Source of the DNA: Burkholderia pyrrocinia
GTDB taxonomy: Bacteria; Pseudomonadota; Gammaproteobacteria; Burkholderiales; Burkholderiaceae
Direction of reading: 5' to 3'
DNA: 64,000 nt
Assembly (NCBI RefSeq): GCF_003330765.1
Contig: NZ_CP024904.1
Span: 372,001-436,000, forward strand
Part shown: in pieces, positions 31,982 through 39,748 of the stretch
How the letters are laid out: every line of letters begins with the position of its first letter
How positions within the stretch are numbered: the stretch's first letter is position 1
Made by a program: the position numbers and the translations under genes
Notes under the pieces: generated by a model
The model's database searches: none
Told to the model about the DNA's origin: nothing
What the model saw: the letters and a program-made list of their open reading frames with translations, nothing else

Positions 31982-33415
31982 TCACGCGGCATCGCGCCGC
32001 CGCAGGTCGGCCGGCGGAATCTTCATTGCCTGGCGATACTTCGTCACCGTGCGGCGCGCAAGCAGGATGCCGCGGCCCTCGAGGTTGTGCGCGAGCGCGA
32101 CGTCGGACAGCGGTTCGGTGTGCCGCTCGGCCGCGATCATGTCGCGGATCAGCACCTTCGCGGACGCTGCCGAGCACACGCCCTTGCCGGCCGCCTCGAG
32201 CTTGCGCGGGAAGAAGTGCTTGAATTCGAATGTGCCATGCGGCGTGGCCATGTACTTGTTGCCCGTTGCTCGCGACACGGTCGATTCGTGCAGGTCGAGT
32301 TCTTCCGCGATGTCGCGCAGCACCAGCGGCTTCATCGCGATCTCGCCGTAGCGGAAGAAATCGCGCTGCCGCGCGACGATGCATTCGCCGACGCGCTGGA
32401 TCGTGTCGAAGCGCTTCTGCACGTTGCGGATCAGCCAGCGCGCTTCCTGCAGTTGCTGGCCGAGCGGCGAATCGCGCTCGCCGCTCGACTGCGCGAACAG
32501 CGTCGCATAGCGCTCGTGCAGGCGCGCGCGCGGCAGCACGGCCGGGTTGATCGTCACGATCCATTCGTCGCGCACCTGGCGCACGATCAAGTCGGGCACC
32601 ACGTAGTCGCCGCGCGTGCTGCCGTAGTGATTGCCGGGCCGCGGGTCGAGCCCGCGCACCAGCGCGCAAGCCGCATGCATCGCCTGCTGGTTGCAGCCGA
32701 TGCGCCGCTGGATCTCGGCCGTCTCGCGGCGCGCGAGCCGTTCGAGATGCTCGCGCGCAATCGCTTTCGCTTCCGCGAGCGCCGGCGTGCCGGCCGGAAT
32801 CGCGTCGAGCTGCAGCACCAGGCATTCGGACAGCGAGCGCGCGGCGATGCCCGGACGGTCGAGCATCTGCACGAGCCGCAGCGCGATCGCGAGATCCTGC
32901 TCCGACAGCAGCAGCGCCGGATCGGCCGCGACCAGCAGTTCGGGCAGTTCCTGGCGCAGGTAGCCGTCGTCATCGAGCGCGTCGATCACGAGGCGCGCGG
33001 CTTCGCGGTCGCGTTTGTTCAGCGGGTAGAGCCGCAACGCATCGTGCAGTTGCTGGTTCAGCGACGGCTCGGCCGCCATCCATTCGCCGGGCGACAGGCC
33101 GTCCGCATCGTCGCCCTGGCGGCCCGTGCTACGCGGCGCGGGCGCGGCCGTCAACGGCACCTCGCCGTCAGGCGGGCGCACGTCGTCCGGTTCGGGCGCC
33201 GCTTCGGGCGCGGCCGCTTCGGCCGTCTGCCCGGGCGCATCGGCGGCGGTTTCCTCGTCGCCCTGGCCGTCTTCGAGAAACGGATTCTGGTCGAGCGCCT
33301 GCCGCAATTCCTGTTGAAATTCGAGCGAGGACAACTGCAGCAGCCGCAGCGACTGCTGAAGCCTCGGCGTAAGTGCCAGATGCTGTCGCATCTGCAGCGC
33401 AAGCGAGACGGTCAT
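31982..33415 (-). CDS. rpoN: RNA polymerase sigma-54 factor
   Basis: Directs core polymerase to -24/-12 promoters and needs an AAA+ activator to open them. 477 residues: region I (1-50, QMRQHLALTPRLQQSLRLLQ), an acidic region II, the core-binding domain (about 120-300), the HTH (LHESTVSRATGNKY) and the RpoN box ARRTVTKYRQ at 453-462. The start is set by AGGAGG. Burkholderia carry more than one rpoN; this copy sits among many sigma-54-type promoters and has a candidate one of its own. Confidence 0.97.
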   Translation of the reverse strand: MTVSLALQMRQHLALTPRLQQSLRLLQLSSLEFQQELRQALDQNPFLEDGQGDEETAADAPGQTAEAAAPEAAPEPDDVRPPDGEVPLTAAPAPRSTGRQGDDADGLSPGEWMAAEPSLNQQLHDALRLYPLNKRDREAARLVIDALDDDGYLRQELPELLVAADPALLLSEQDLAIALRLVQMLDRPGIAARSLSECLVLQLDAIPAGTPALAEAKAIAREHLERLARRETAEIQRRIGCNQQAMHAACALVRGLDPRPGNHYGSTRGDYVVPDLIVRQVRDEWIVTINPAVLPRARLHERYATLFAQSSGERDSPLGQQLQEARWLIRNVQKRFDTIQRVGECIVARQRDFFRYGEIAMKPLVLRDIAEELDLHESTVSRATGNKYMATPHGTFEFKHFFPRKLEAAGKGVCSAASAKVLIRDMIAAERHTEPLSDVALAHNLEGRGILLARRTVTKYRQAMKIPPADLRRRDAA

Positions 33416-33716
33416 CGAAAGCCCTCCTGACGTTTCGGTTCGCGGTATTTCGTCTACAGGATTCATGCAGCTTTCGTGCCAGCCCGGCCAGGGGCGGCTC
33501 GTCACGGTTTTCGCGGATTCGTACCCCGTCGCACAGCCCGCCGGAGCCGCTTTTTTACAAGCCGGCGGCAAGTTTTGGGCATGCATTTCGCGCGTCAGAA
33601 AACGCACCCGCCCGCCTGCACCGTCCCCGCTTCGCATCGACGCGATCGACCGCCGAGCGATCAAGAAACGCCGTGGTCAGCGCCGGCAGATGGTGCAGCA
33701 GCCACGCGGCGTCGGT
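33416..33716. other. rpoN leader and spacer
   Basis: No gene is seen. It contains the candidate sigma-54 promoter at 33467-33480 and a CCGCCGG/CCGGCGG inverted repeat near 33538-33568 whose loop holds six Ts. Confidence 0.4.
33467..33480 (-). promoter_or_regulatory. Possible sigma-54 promoter of rpoN
   Basis: GGCACGAAAGCTGC: perfect GGCACG, GC in register, CTGC for TTGC. Start point near 33455 and a leader of about 40 bases to rpoN. Suggests autoregulation. Confidence 0.5.
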
Positions 33717-34025
33717 TCAGTACTGCATCGGCGGCGGCGTGCCCGGCAGCGGCGGGGCGCCCTGCACGCCGTTCGGGCCCGGTGGCGGCACGTCGGCCGG
33801 TTCGCCGCCGCCCGCCCCCTGCGGCATCATGTTGCCCGGCGACGGACGCGTCTCGTAACGCGTGTTCGCGTCCGGCATCGTCGCGGTCGGCGGCGCAGCG
33901 TGGCCGTCGGGCGGCGCGGGCGGCGCGGCCCGCGTGCCGTAAGTGGTGGTTTGCGTGCACGCGACCAGCGCGCACGCGGCGGCAATCACGCATGCGCCCA
34001 CGCGTATCGTCTGAATCGTGCTCAT
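33717..34025 (-). CDS. Proline-rich lipoprotein
   Basis: 102 residues. A signal peptide (VGACVIAAACALVAC) ends in a lipobox LVAC with the lipidated Cys near residue 22, followed by a Pro/Gly-rich, disordered periplasmic segment ending PPPMQY. GGGAGG precedes the ATG at 34025. It begins 25 bases after the gene at 34051 and shares its promoter. Function unknown, possibly an envelope stress lipoprotein. Confidence 0.78.
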   Translation of the reverse strand: MSTIQTIRVGACVIAAACALVACTQTTTYGTRAAPPAPPDGHAAPPTATMPDANTRYETRPSPGNMMPQGAGGGEPADVPPPGPNGVQGAPPLPGTPPPMQY

Positions 34026-34050
34026 CGGATTCCTCCCTCGGATCGACGGC

Positions 34051-34362
34051 TCAAAGCCGGTTGAAATGGAAATCCCCCGCATACGCGGTGGATGCGCGGC
34101 GCGCCATCATCGCGTCGAATTCGGCCGCGACGCGCGTGAGCGTGCCGCGTTGCCGCCCGATGTCGGCCTGTTCGAGCGCGGTGAATGCATCGATGTCGAA
34201 GGTCACGGTCAGCGACACCGGATGACCGTCGGCGCGAAAGCCGATATGCAATGCGCCGGCCGGTTGCTCCTCGACATGGAACGGCATCGCGCGCGCCTCG
34301 AAATGGCGGCCGAGCGTCTCGGCGATGTCGCGCAGCATGCCGGGTTTCACACGAATGCTCAT
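34051..34362 (-). CDS. Small hypothetical protein
   Basis: 103 residues, soluble, not recognised. It has alternating strands (HIGFRADGHPVSLTVTFDI) followed by a helix (DIGRQRGTLTRVAAEFDAMM). AGGAGG lies seven bases before the ATG at 34362. Its own sigma-54 promoter at 34430-34443 is an exact consensus match. Confidence 0.75.
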   Translation of the reverse strand: MSIRVKPGMLRDIAETLGRHFEARAMPFHVEEQPAGALHIGFRADGHPVSLTVTFDIDAFTALEQADIGRQRGTLTRVAAEFDAMMARRASTAYAGDFHFNRL

Positions 34363-34429
34363 CGCATGCCCTCCTTTCGCGCCGGCGTCGCCTCGCCCGC
34401 CGGCGGTGCGTTGTCCTGGCGGATGGTCC

Positions 34430-34443
34430 GCAATCTGCGTGCC
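34430..34443 (-). promoter_or_regulatory. Sigma-54 promoter, leftward
   Basis: GGCACGCAGATTGC, exact match. Start point near 34418, a leader of about 56 bases to the gene at 34362 and the lipoprotein behind it. Confidence 0.78.
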
Positions 34444-34559
34444 GTCCGTTCGCGGCGCCCGCACGCATCCATCCATGCCGCCGATACGCCGGAGCGCAGC
34501 CACGCGCAATGCGCCGTGTCTTCGCTACACCGTTCGCTGCAAATCTTGCAAGCATGCCG

Positions 34560-34862
34560 CTACGCGTCGTACGCGGCCATCACGAGCCACAGCTCGCGGC
34601 CGTCGTCCTGCACGCGCGCCGCGAGCGCATACGAATCGGCCGGCTCGCATGCGCACTGCAGCGCGAACCGCGCCGGCTCGGTCGAGCCGAATGTCTCGTC
34701 GCCGAGCGGCCGCACGTCGGCCTTGCCTTCGAACATCCGGCGCTCGGGCCGGTAGATCAGCGGTTCCTGCTTCCATTCGCTGAAATGACTCTTCACCGAA
34801 TTGAATTCGCCGCCGCATACGTTGACTTCATAGCGCACGCCTGGTCGTCGTTTCGGAATCAT
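34560..34862 (-). CDS. Small hypothetical protein
   Basis: 100 residues beginning MIPKRRPGVRYEVNVCGGEF. Strand-rich and soluble, ending with RELWLVMAAYDA; no family recognised. GGGAG lies about eight bases before the ATG. A sigma-54 promoter at 34950-34963 serves it, back to back with one for the gene at 35031. Confidence 0.75.
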   Translation of the reverse strand: MIPKRRPGVRYEVNVCGGEFNSVKSHFSEWKQEPLIYRPERRMFEGKADVRPLGDETFGSTEPARFALQCACEPADSYALAARVQDDGRELWLVMAAYDA

Positions 34863-34949
34863 TGTCGTGGCTCCCGCTCAATGTGTGCACGGCAGGCACC
34901 GATTGCGCCGCGCGTGGTCGTCACCTTCATCGTCGTCGCCGTCGACATG

Positions 34950-34963
34950 GCAAGTCGCGTGCC
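34950..34963 (-). promoter_or_regulatory. Sigma-54 promoter, leftward
   Basis: GGCACGCGACTTGC, exact match. Start point near 34938 and a leader of about 76 bases. Confidence 0.77.
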
Positions 34964-34976
34964 GCGCCGCGATTCG

Positions 34977-34990
34977 GGAACGGCCGTTGC
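34977..34990 (+). promoter_or_regulatory. Sigma-54 promoter, rightward
   Basis: GGAACGGCCGTTGC: perfect TTGC and GG-N10-GC, one mismatch in GGCACG. Start point near 35002, about 29 bases before the ATG at 35031. Confidence 0.6.
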
Positions 34991-35030
34991 GGAGAAATGC
35001 GCGTCATCGCCAACGACACGGAGCCTCGCC

Positions 35031-35285
35031 ATGAAGGATTCGACCCGGTCCGGCCATCATGCGCCGGCGCGCGAGCGGGGGACCGACCCGTCGCCGCCGC
35101 TGAAGCACCAGGATCGCACCCACACGCGTCATTCGGAACGCCATATCGACCAGCAACTCGAGGACACGTTTCCGGCCAGCGACCCGCCTGCGACCGGCGG
35201 CGTCACGCGCATCGAGCCGGACACGCCACCCGGCACGCATGACGAAGGACCGTGGCAGGACAAGCGCGAACGCGGCGGCGAATGA
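35031..35285 (+). CDS. Small hydrophilic hypothetical protein
   Basis: 84 residues, His- and Pro-rich and probably disordered. The segment DQQLEDTFPASDPPATGG resembles a short motif (LEETFPASDPP) seen in small stress-linked proteins of several proteobacteria. GGAG lies eight bases before the ATG. Followed by the CBS gene, which has its own promoter. Confidence 0.75.
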   Translation: MKDSTRSGHHAPARERGTDPSPPLKHQDRTHTRHSERHIDQQLEDTFPASDPPATGGVTRIEPDTPPGTHDEGPWQDKRERGGE

Positions 35286-35304
35286 CCGGCCGTGCATGCC
35301 GGAC

Positions 35305-35318
35305 GGCATGCGGTTTGC
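35305..35318 (+). promoter_or_regulatory. Sigma-54 promoter of the CBS/PRC operon
   Basis: GGCATGCGGTTTGC, exact match to GGCAYG-N4-TTGC. Start point near 35330, a leader of about 23 bases. The -24 element is half of an 8-bp inverted repeat, GCATGCCG-GA-CGGCATGC at 35294-35311. Confidence 0.78.
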
Positions 35319-35352
35319 TGAGGAATCGCCCCCAATCCGCAAGGAGGACTTC

Positions 35353-35784
35353 ATGCATCGCGTCAACGAAATCATGTCGCAGGACGTCGTGCGCATCGCG
35401 CCGACCGATTCGATCCGTCATGCGGCGCAACTGATGGAGCGCTACGACATCGGCGCGCTGCCCGTGTGCGACAACAACCGGCTGGTCGGGATGGTGACGG
35501 ACCGCGATCTCGCCGTGCGCGCGATCTCGGCCGGCAAGCCGCCGGAAACACGGATCCAGGAAGTCGCGTCAGGCCCGATCGAATGGTGTTTCGACGACGA
35601 TTCACTGGACGAGATCCAGCACTACATGGCCGACGCACAGTTGCGCCGCCTGCCCGTCGTCGATCACGACAAGCGGCTGGTCGGCATGCTGTCGCTCGCG
35701 GACATCGCGACGCGCACAGCGGGCCCGGCGCGCGACGACGTCGCGAACACGCTCGAAGGTGTGTCGCAACCGAAGCGGACGTGA
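35353..35784 (+). CDS. Two-CBS-domain protein
   Basis: 143 residues made of two CBS motifs (about 8-60 and 75-125: IMSQDVVRIAPTDS, GMVTDRDLAVRA, RRLPVVDHDKRLVGML). CBS pairs bind adenosyl ligands and sense energy state. Stand-alone proteins of this kind are often stress induced. AGGAGG precedes the ATG. Followed by the PRC-barrel gene after 92 bases, then a strong terminator. Confidence 0.93.
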   Translation: MHRVNEIMSQDVVRIAPTDSIRHAAQLMERYDIGALPVCDNNRLVGMVTDRDLAVRAISAGKPPETRIQEVASGPIEWCFDDDSLDEIQHYMADAQLRRLPVVDHDKRLVGMLSLADIATRTAGPARDDVANTLEGVSQPKRT

Positions 35785-35876
35785 CGGGGCAGATCGCCGC
35801 TTCGCCCCGCCCCGACCACCCGCGCGACCCGCGGCCCGCACGGGCACGGCCGCGCTCACACAGCCTGGAGGAAACC

Positions 35877-36362
35877 ATGCAGACTTCCGATCAAGGACAG
35901 ACCCGCATCATCGGCAAGGGCGCCGCGACGGCGGCCGGCCCCGGCCCCGACGTGATGGCCGCCAACACGCTGGAAGGCGACAAGGTCTATACGACCGATG
36001 GCGACGATGTCGGCAAGATCAAGGAAATCATGCTCGACGTGCGCTCGGGCCGCGTCGCGTACGCAGTGCTGTCGAGCGGCGGCCTGCTCGGCATCGGCGA
36101 CAAGCTGCTCGCGATCCCGTGGAGCGCGCTGACGCTCGACACCGAGCGCAAGTGCTTCCTGCTGTCGGTGTCGTCCGAACGGATCCGCAACGCGCCCGGC
36201 TTCAACAAGGACCATTGGCCGGCAATGGCCGATCCGCAATGGGCCGAGCCGCTGCACGCGTTCTACGGCAGCGTGCCGTACTGGAGTGCCGGCGACGAGC
36301 TCGGGCTGACCGACCCGACCGAAGAGTTGAACGATCCGCGCACGCGCGGCGACCATCACTGA
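35877..36362 (+). CDS. PRC-barrel domain protein
   Basis: 161 residues. After a short polar N-terminus, the PRC barrel covers about residues 30-105 (EGDKVYTTDGDDVGKIKEIM, DVRSGRVAYAVLSSGGLLG, IPWSALT). The C-terminal part is rich in Trp and acidic residues. PRC-barrel proteins of this stand-alone type are widespread in desiccation/stress clusters. GGAGG lies seven bases before the ATG. Co-transcribed with the CBS gene. Confidence 0.9.
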   Translation: MQTSDQGQTRIIGKGAATAAGPGPDVMAANTLEGDKVYTTDGDDVGKIKEIMLDVRSGRVAYAVLSSGGLLGIGDKLLAIPWSALTLDTERKCFLLSVSSERIRNAPGFNKDHWPAMADPQWAEPLHAFYGSVPYWSAGDELGLTDPTEELNDPRTRGDHH

Positions 36363-36403
36363 GCGCGATGATGCGGTGCCGGTTCGCCGGCGCATCGCTC
36401 GAC

Positions 36404-36429
36404 ATGCCCCGCACGCGCGGGGCATTTTT
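36404..36429 (+). terminator. Rho-independent terminator
   Basis: A 9-bp stem (ATGCCCCGC at 36404-36412 with 36417-36425), four-base loop and a run of Ts, 42 bases after the PRC-barrel stop. The clearest intrinsic terminator in the window. Confidence 0.88.
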
Positions 36430-36485
36430 CATGCGCACCGGGCGTGCGGCGCACGGGCCGCGATCGCGGCCGGCCGCACGACGCG

Positions 36486-37379
36486 TTACGACCGGTGCCG
36501 CAACGCGTCGATCACGATGGAAAACGCGCGCGATGCCTGGCGACGGCTCGGATAGTACGCGTGGAAGCCGGGAAAGACCGGACACCAGTCCGGCATCACG
36601 ATTTGCAGGTCTCCGCTGCGGAGGTGATCGCGCACGACGTCCTCGGCGACGAACGCGATGCCGAATCCGTCAAGGGCCGCCTGCACCATGTGCGGCTGCG
36701 TATTGCAGGTAATCCGGCCGTTCACGCGCGCCTGAATCTCGTTCTTGCCCTTCCTCAGTTCCCACGCGTAGATGCCCTTCGCAGTCGCGAGCCGCAACGT
36801 GACGCAGTCGTGATCGAGCAGGTCCTGCGGTGTTTTTGGCGGCTTTCGGCCGTCGAGATAGGACGGCGCCGCGACCATCGCCATCCGGATGTCCGGGCTG
36901 ATGCGCACCGCGATCATGTCCTTCGCCACCTGGTCGCCGTACCGCACGCCGATGTCATAGCGTTCCTCGACGATGTTCGACAGCCCGTAGTCGACCGACA
37001 GCTCGATGCGGATGTCCGGGTAGTCGGGCAGGACTTTCCTGAGTTTCGGCCAGATGACCGTGTCGATCGGATGCTCGGTGGCCGTGATGCGCACGACGCC
37101 GGCCGGCTTGTCCCTGAAATCGGAGAGCGCGGCGAGCTTCGCCTCGATCTCGTCGATGCGCGGTGCGACCGCCTCGAACAGCGCTTCGCCCGCCTCGGTC
37201 GTCGACACGCTGCGCGTCGTGCGCGTCAGCAGCCGCACGCCAAGCCGCGCTTCGAGATCGCGAACGGTCTGGCTGAGCGTCGACTGCGACACGCCGAGCC
37301 GCGCCGCCGCGCGCGTGAAGCTCCGGTCGCGAGCCACCGCGAGAAAGACGAGCAGGTCGTTGAGATTTTCGCGCGCCAT
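36486..37379 (-). CDS. LysR-family transcriptional regulator
   Basis: 297 residues, the usual LysR length: winged HTH at 1-62 (FTRAAARLGVSQSTLSQTV) and an effector domain at about 90-295 (SVDYGLSNIVEERYDIGVRYG). Divergent from the DUF4148 gene at 37584, with paired TAATAAGT/ACTTAAT half-sites between them. Probably controls the MFS/hydrolase module to its right. No sigma-54 promoter is present here, unlike the surrounding genes. Confidence 0.93.
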   Translation of the reverse strand: MARENLNDLLVFLAVARDRSFTRAAARLGVSQSTLSQTVRDLEARLGVRLLTRTTRSVSTTEAGEALFEAVAPRIDEIEAKLAALSDFRDKPAGVVRITATEHPIDTVIWPKLRKVLPDYPDIRIELSVDYGLSNIVEERYDIGVRYGDQVAKDMIAVRISPDIRMAMVAAPSYLDGRKPPKTPQDLLDHDCVTLRLATAKGIYAWELRKGKNEIQARVNGRITCNTQPHMVQAALDGFGIAFVAEDVVRDHLRSGDLQIVMPDWCPVFPGFHAYYPSRRQASRAFSIVIDALRHRS

Positions 37380-37455
37380 GTCGGAAGGCTCCTGTCGAAA
37401 CGGACGCCAATCCTAGCACTGCCCAGGGCGCCGCGAGCCGATTCATCGGCGTGGC

Positions 37456-37486
37456 TAATAAGTCCAAGCGGGTCACGCTACTTAAT
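37456..37486. promoter_or_regulatory. Candidate LysR operator
   Basis: TAATAAGT (37456-37463) and ACTTAAT (37480-37486) form an imperfect inverted repeat in the divergent region. The only notably AT-rich patch between the LysR gene and DUF4148. Confidence 0.35.
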
Positions 37487-37583
37487 CGATCGCGCATGCA
37501 TCGATAGACTGCGAAGCCGTCGGGTCCGCCGCGTCGCTGCACCGCCCGACGGCGCCGTCCCCTATTTTCCGGAGTCGAACATC

Positions 37584-37850
37584 GTGAATACCCGCCTTTT
37601 GCCCGTCATCGCCGCGCTTGTCGCTTCCAGTCCTCTGCTCGCACACGCGCAATCCGCGCCGGGCCTGACGCGCGAGCAGGTTCGCGAGGACATGATTCGC
37701 TACGCGGCGGCCGGCTTCAACCCCGCGCACGCGAATCCCCGCACGTGGGTCGACGATGCGCAGGCCGCGTCGGCCAACATACTGGCTGCACGCAACGACG
37801 CCCCCCGCACGCGTCTGGCCGGTCGCGGCATGGCCGCCGGTTGCGACTGA
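37584..37850 (+). CDS. DUF4148 small secreted protein
   Basis: 88 residues with a cleavable signal peptide (about 1-22, ending LLAHAQ) and the pattern LTREQVREDMIRYAAAGFNP typical of DUF4148 proteins of Burkholderiales. Function unknown. GTG start at 37584 with CGGAG nine bases upstream. Divergent from the LysR gene and followed by the hydrolase remnant. Confidence 0.82.
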   Translation: MNTRLLPVIAALVASSPLLAHAQSAPGLTREQVREDMIRYAAAGFNPAHANPRTWVDDAQAASANILAARNDAPRTRLAGRGMAAGCD

Positions 37851-37878
37851 GTGCGCAACCGGTGCAAGACAGGCCCGA

Positions 37879-38048
37879 ATGAACAAGCTCGTCGCCCTGT
37901 TCATCTGTTCGCGTTCAGTCATGGCTCAACCCGTTTCAGGCAGCGCCGATAATTTTTACAAAAGCGACAAGGTGTCCGTACCGAAGATCGCGTGAACCTG
38001 ATTCCGTTCGACACGCTGACCGCGTTCTTCCGACGCAATCTGGCCTGA
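37879..38048 (+). pseudogene. Internally deleted alpha/beta-hydrolase remnant
   Basis: Starts with a signal-peptide-like segment and SGSADNFYKSDKVSVPKIA, the N-terminus expected of a secreted alpha/beta hydrolase of about 330 residues. It stops at 37995, and immediately in a shifted frame NLIPFDTLTAFFRRNLA follows, which resembles the C-terminal end of the same family. The middle, including the catalytic Ser and His, is missing. Identification is from memory of the family and should be treated as likely, not certain. Confidence 0.55.
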
Positions 38049-38061
38049 ACCAATTTCCATC

Positions 38062-39279
38062 ATGCAATCCGTTTCCACTCCCTCTTCAGATCGCGGCGCG
38101 ACACCCGACAGCACCGCAGCGTGGGGCGCCGTCCTCGCGATGTCGCTCGGCGCGTTCGCGCTGGTCGCTTCCGAATTCATGCCGGTCAGCCTGCTCACGC
38201 CGATCGCGCGCGACCTGCACGTCAGCGAAGGCCAGGCCGGCCAGGGCATCGCCGTATCGGGCGCATTCGCGCTGGGGACGAGCCTGTTCATCGCGTCGAT
38301 CGCCGGACAGCGCGATCGCAAACGGATGCTGCTGTCGCTGACGCTGCTGATGATCGTATCCGGAACGGTCGTCGCGTTCGCGCCGAACTATGCGGCGTTC
38401 ATCGTCGGCCGCGCGCTGATCGGCGTGGCGATCGGTGGCTTCTGGTCGATGTCGGCCGCGACCGCGATGCGCCTCGTGCCGGACCGGCACGTCCCGCGAG
38501 CGTTGGCGATCGTGAATGGCGGCAATGCGCTGGCGACCGTCGTGGCGGCCCCGCTCGGCAGCTTTCTCGGCGGAATCGTCGGTTGGCGATGGGCGTTCTT
38601 CTGCGTCGTGCCGGTCGCCGCGATCGCGTTCGGCTGGAAGCTGGTCAGCCTGCCGTCGATGCAATCCGCGCAGCGCGGCAGGCCCGGCAACGTCGCGCGG
38701 CTGCTGGCCCGGCCGCCGGTCGCGCTCGGCATGGCGGCAGTCGGCCTCTTCTTCATGGGGCAGTTCGCCCTGTTTACCTACCTGCGCCCGTTCCTCGAAA
38801 CCGTCACGCACGTGGGCACCGCCACGCTGTCGCTGATGCTGCTCGTCATCGGCGTGGCGGGCGTCGCGGGAACGGTCCTGATCGGCGGTTTCCTGAAGAA
38901 CGGGCTCTACCGGACGCTCGTCGTCACGCCGGCGCTGATGGCCGCGATTGCCGTGGCGCTCACGTTCTTCGGCGAATCGACCGCGGCAACCGCCTGCCTG
39001 CTCGGTCTGTGGGGCCTGCTCGGCACGGCGGCGCCCGTCGGCTGGTGGACGTGGCTCGCCCGCACGCTGCCGCACGATGCGGAGGCCGGCGGCGGGCTCA
39101 TGGTGGCGGTCGTGCAGTTGGCGATCGCGCTCGGGGCGACGGGAGGCGGGCTGCTGTTCGACCTGCACGGCTACCGGGCGACGTTCGCGACGAGCGCGGC
39201 GCTGCTCGTGCTCGCCGGCGGGCTGGCCATCGCGGCAGGCCGGTCGGCCAAGCGCGCTGCGCAGCGCAGCGACGACTGA
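38062..39279 (+). CDS. MFS efflux transporter (DHA1 type)
   Basis: 405 residues with 12 hydrophobic segments. GRALIGVAIGGFWSMSAATAMRL and the N-terminal EFMPVSLLTPIARDL are typical of the NepI/AraJ-like DHA1 group, which export drugs, nucleosides or sugars by proton antiport. No strong ribosome-binding site. Lies behind the hydrolase remnant and probably belongs to the LysR-controlled module. The stop is directly followed by a truncated uracil-DNA glycosylase. Confidence 0.9.
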   Translation: MQSVSTPSSDRGATPDSTAAWGAVLAMSLGAFALVASEFMPVSLLTPIARDLHVSEGQAGQGIAVSGAFALGTSLFIASIAGQRDRKRMLLSLTLLMIVSGTVVAFAPNYAAFIVGRALIGVAIGGFWSMSAATAMRLVPDRHVPRALAIVNGGNALATVVAAPLGSFLGGIVGWRWAFFCVVPVAAIAFGWKLVSLPSMQSAQRGRPGNVARLLARPPVALGMAAVGLFFMGQFALFTYLRPFLETVTHVGTATLSLMLLVIGVAGVAGTVLIGGFLKNGLYRTLVVTPALMAAIAVALTFFGESTAATACLLGLWGLLGTAAPVGWWTWLARTLPHDAEAGGGLMVAVVQLAIALGATGGGLLFDLHGYRATFATSAALLVLAGGLAIAAGRSAKRAAQRSDD

Positions 39280-39280
39280 C

Positions 39281-39571
39281 GGCCGCATGCTCGACCGTGC
39301 GCTCGACGAAGCCGGGATCGAGCGCACGCATGTCTACCTGACGAACGCGGTCAAGCATTTCAAATGGGAACCGCGCGGCAAGCGGCGGCTGCACAAGACG
39401 CCTGCGCAACGCGAAGTGGCCGCATGCCGCTACTGGCTCGAGCGCGAACTCGACGCGGTGCGGCCACGCGTGATCGTCGCACTCGGCGGCACCGCGTTGC
39501 GCACCGCATCGCGCCTCGCACACGACATGGACCACGGCGGCAGTCGCGATGCCCATGGAGACGCCGGATGA
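39281..39571 (+). pseudogene. Truncated UdgX-type uracil-DNA glycosylase
   Basis: The reading frame beginning right after the MFS stop gives GRMLDRALDEAGIERTHVYL, then TNAVKHFKWEPRGKRRLH and RPRVIVALGGTALRT. This is the middle of a family 4/UdgX uracil-DNA glycosylase, including the KRRIH-like loop that binds uracil covalently in UdgX. About 80 N-terminal residues are absent and homology ends near 39510, after which the sequence is unrelated. Neither end is intact, so it is a remnant. Confidence 0.75.
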
Positions 39572-39748
39572 ACGGGCTGGTCGAAGACGCACGGCCGGCG
39601 GCGGGCGCCGCGAAGCCGTGGTACCGGCGGCTCGACCCGTCACATCATCTTGGCGCGCGAGCGTTCGGCACGGGCCGCGTCGGCCGCCGATTCGATCTTC
39701 TTCACGAAGCAGGCCGCACGCGCGGCCCGGGCTTGAATCGGGCACGCG

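Noticed and set aside
34365..34367. An ATG close to the ribosome-binding site of the 34051 gene
   Set aside because: It is followed within two codons by a stop (ATGCGATGA); the real start is the in-frame ATG at 34362.
39572..39748. A - strand segment reading ACFVKKIESAADAARAERSR
   Set aside because: It looks coding-like in composition, but I could not find a start, a ribosome-binding site or a family. It may be debris from the udgX-side rearrangement.
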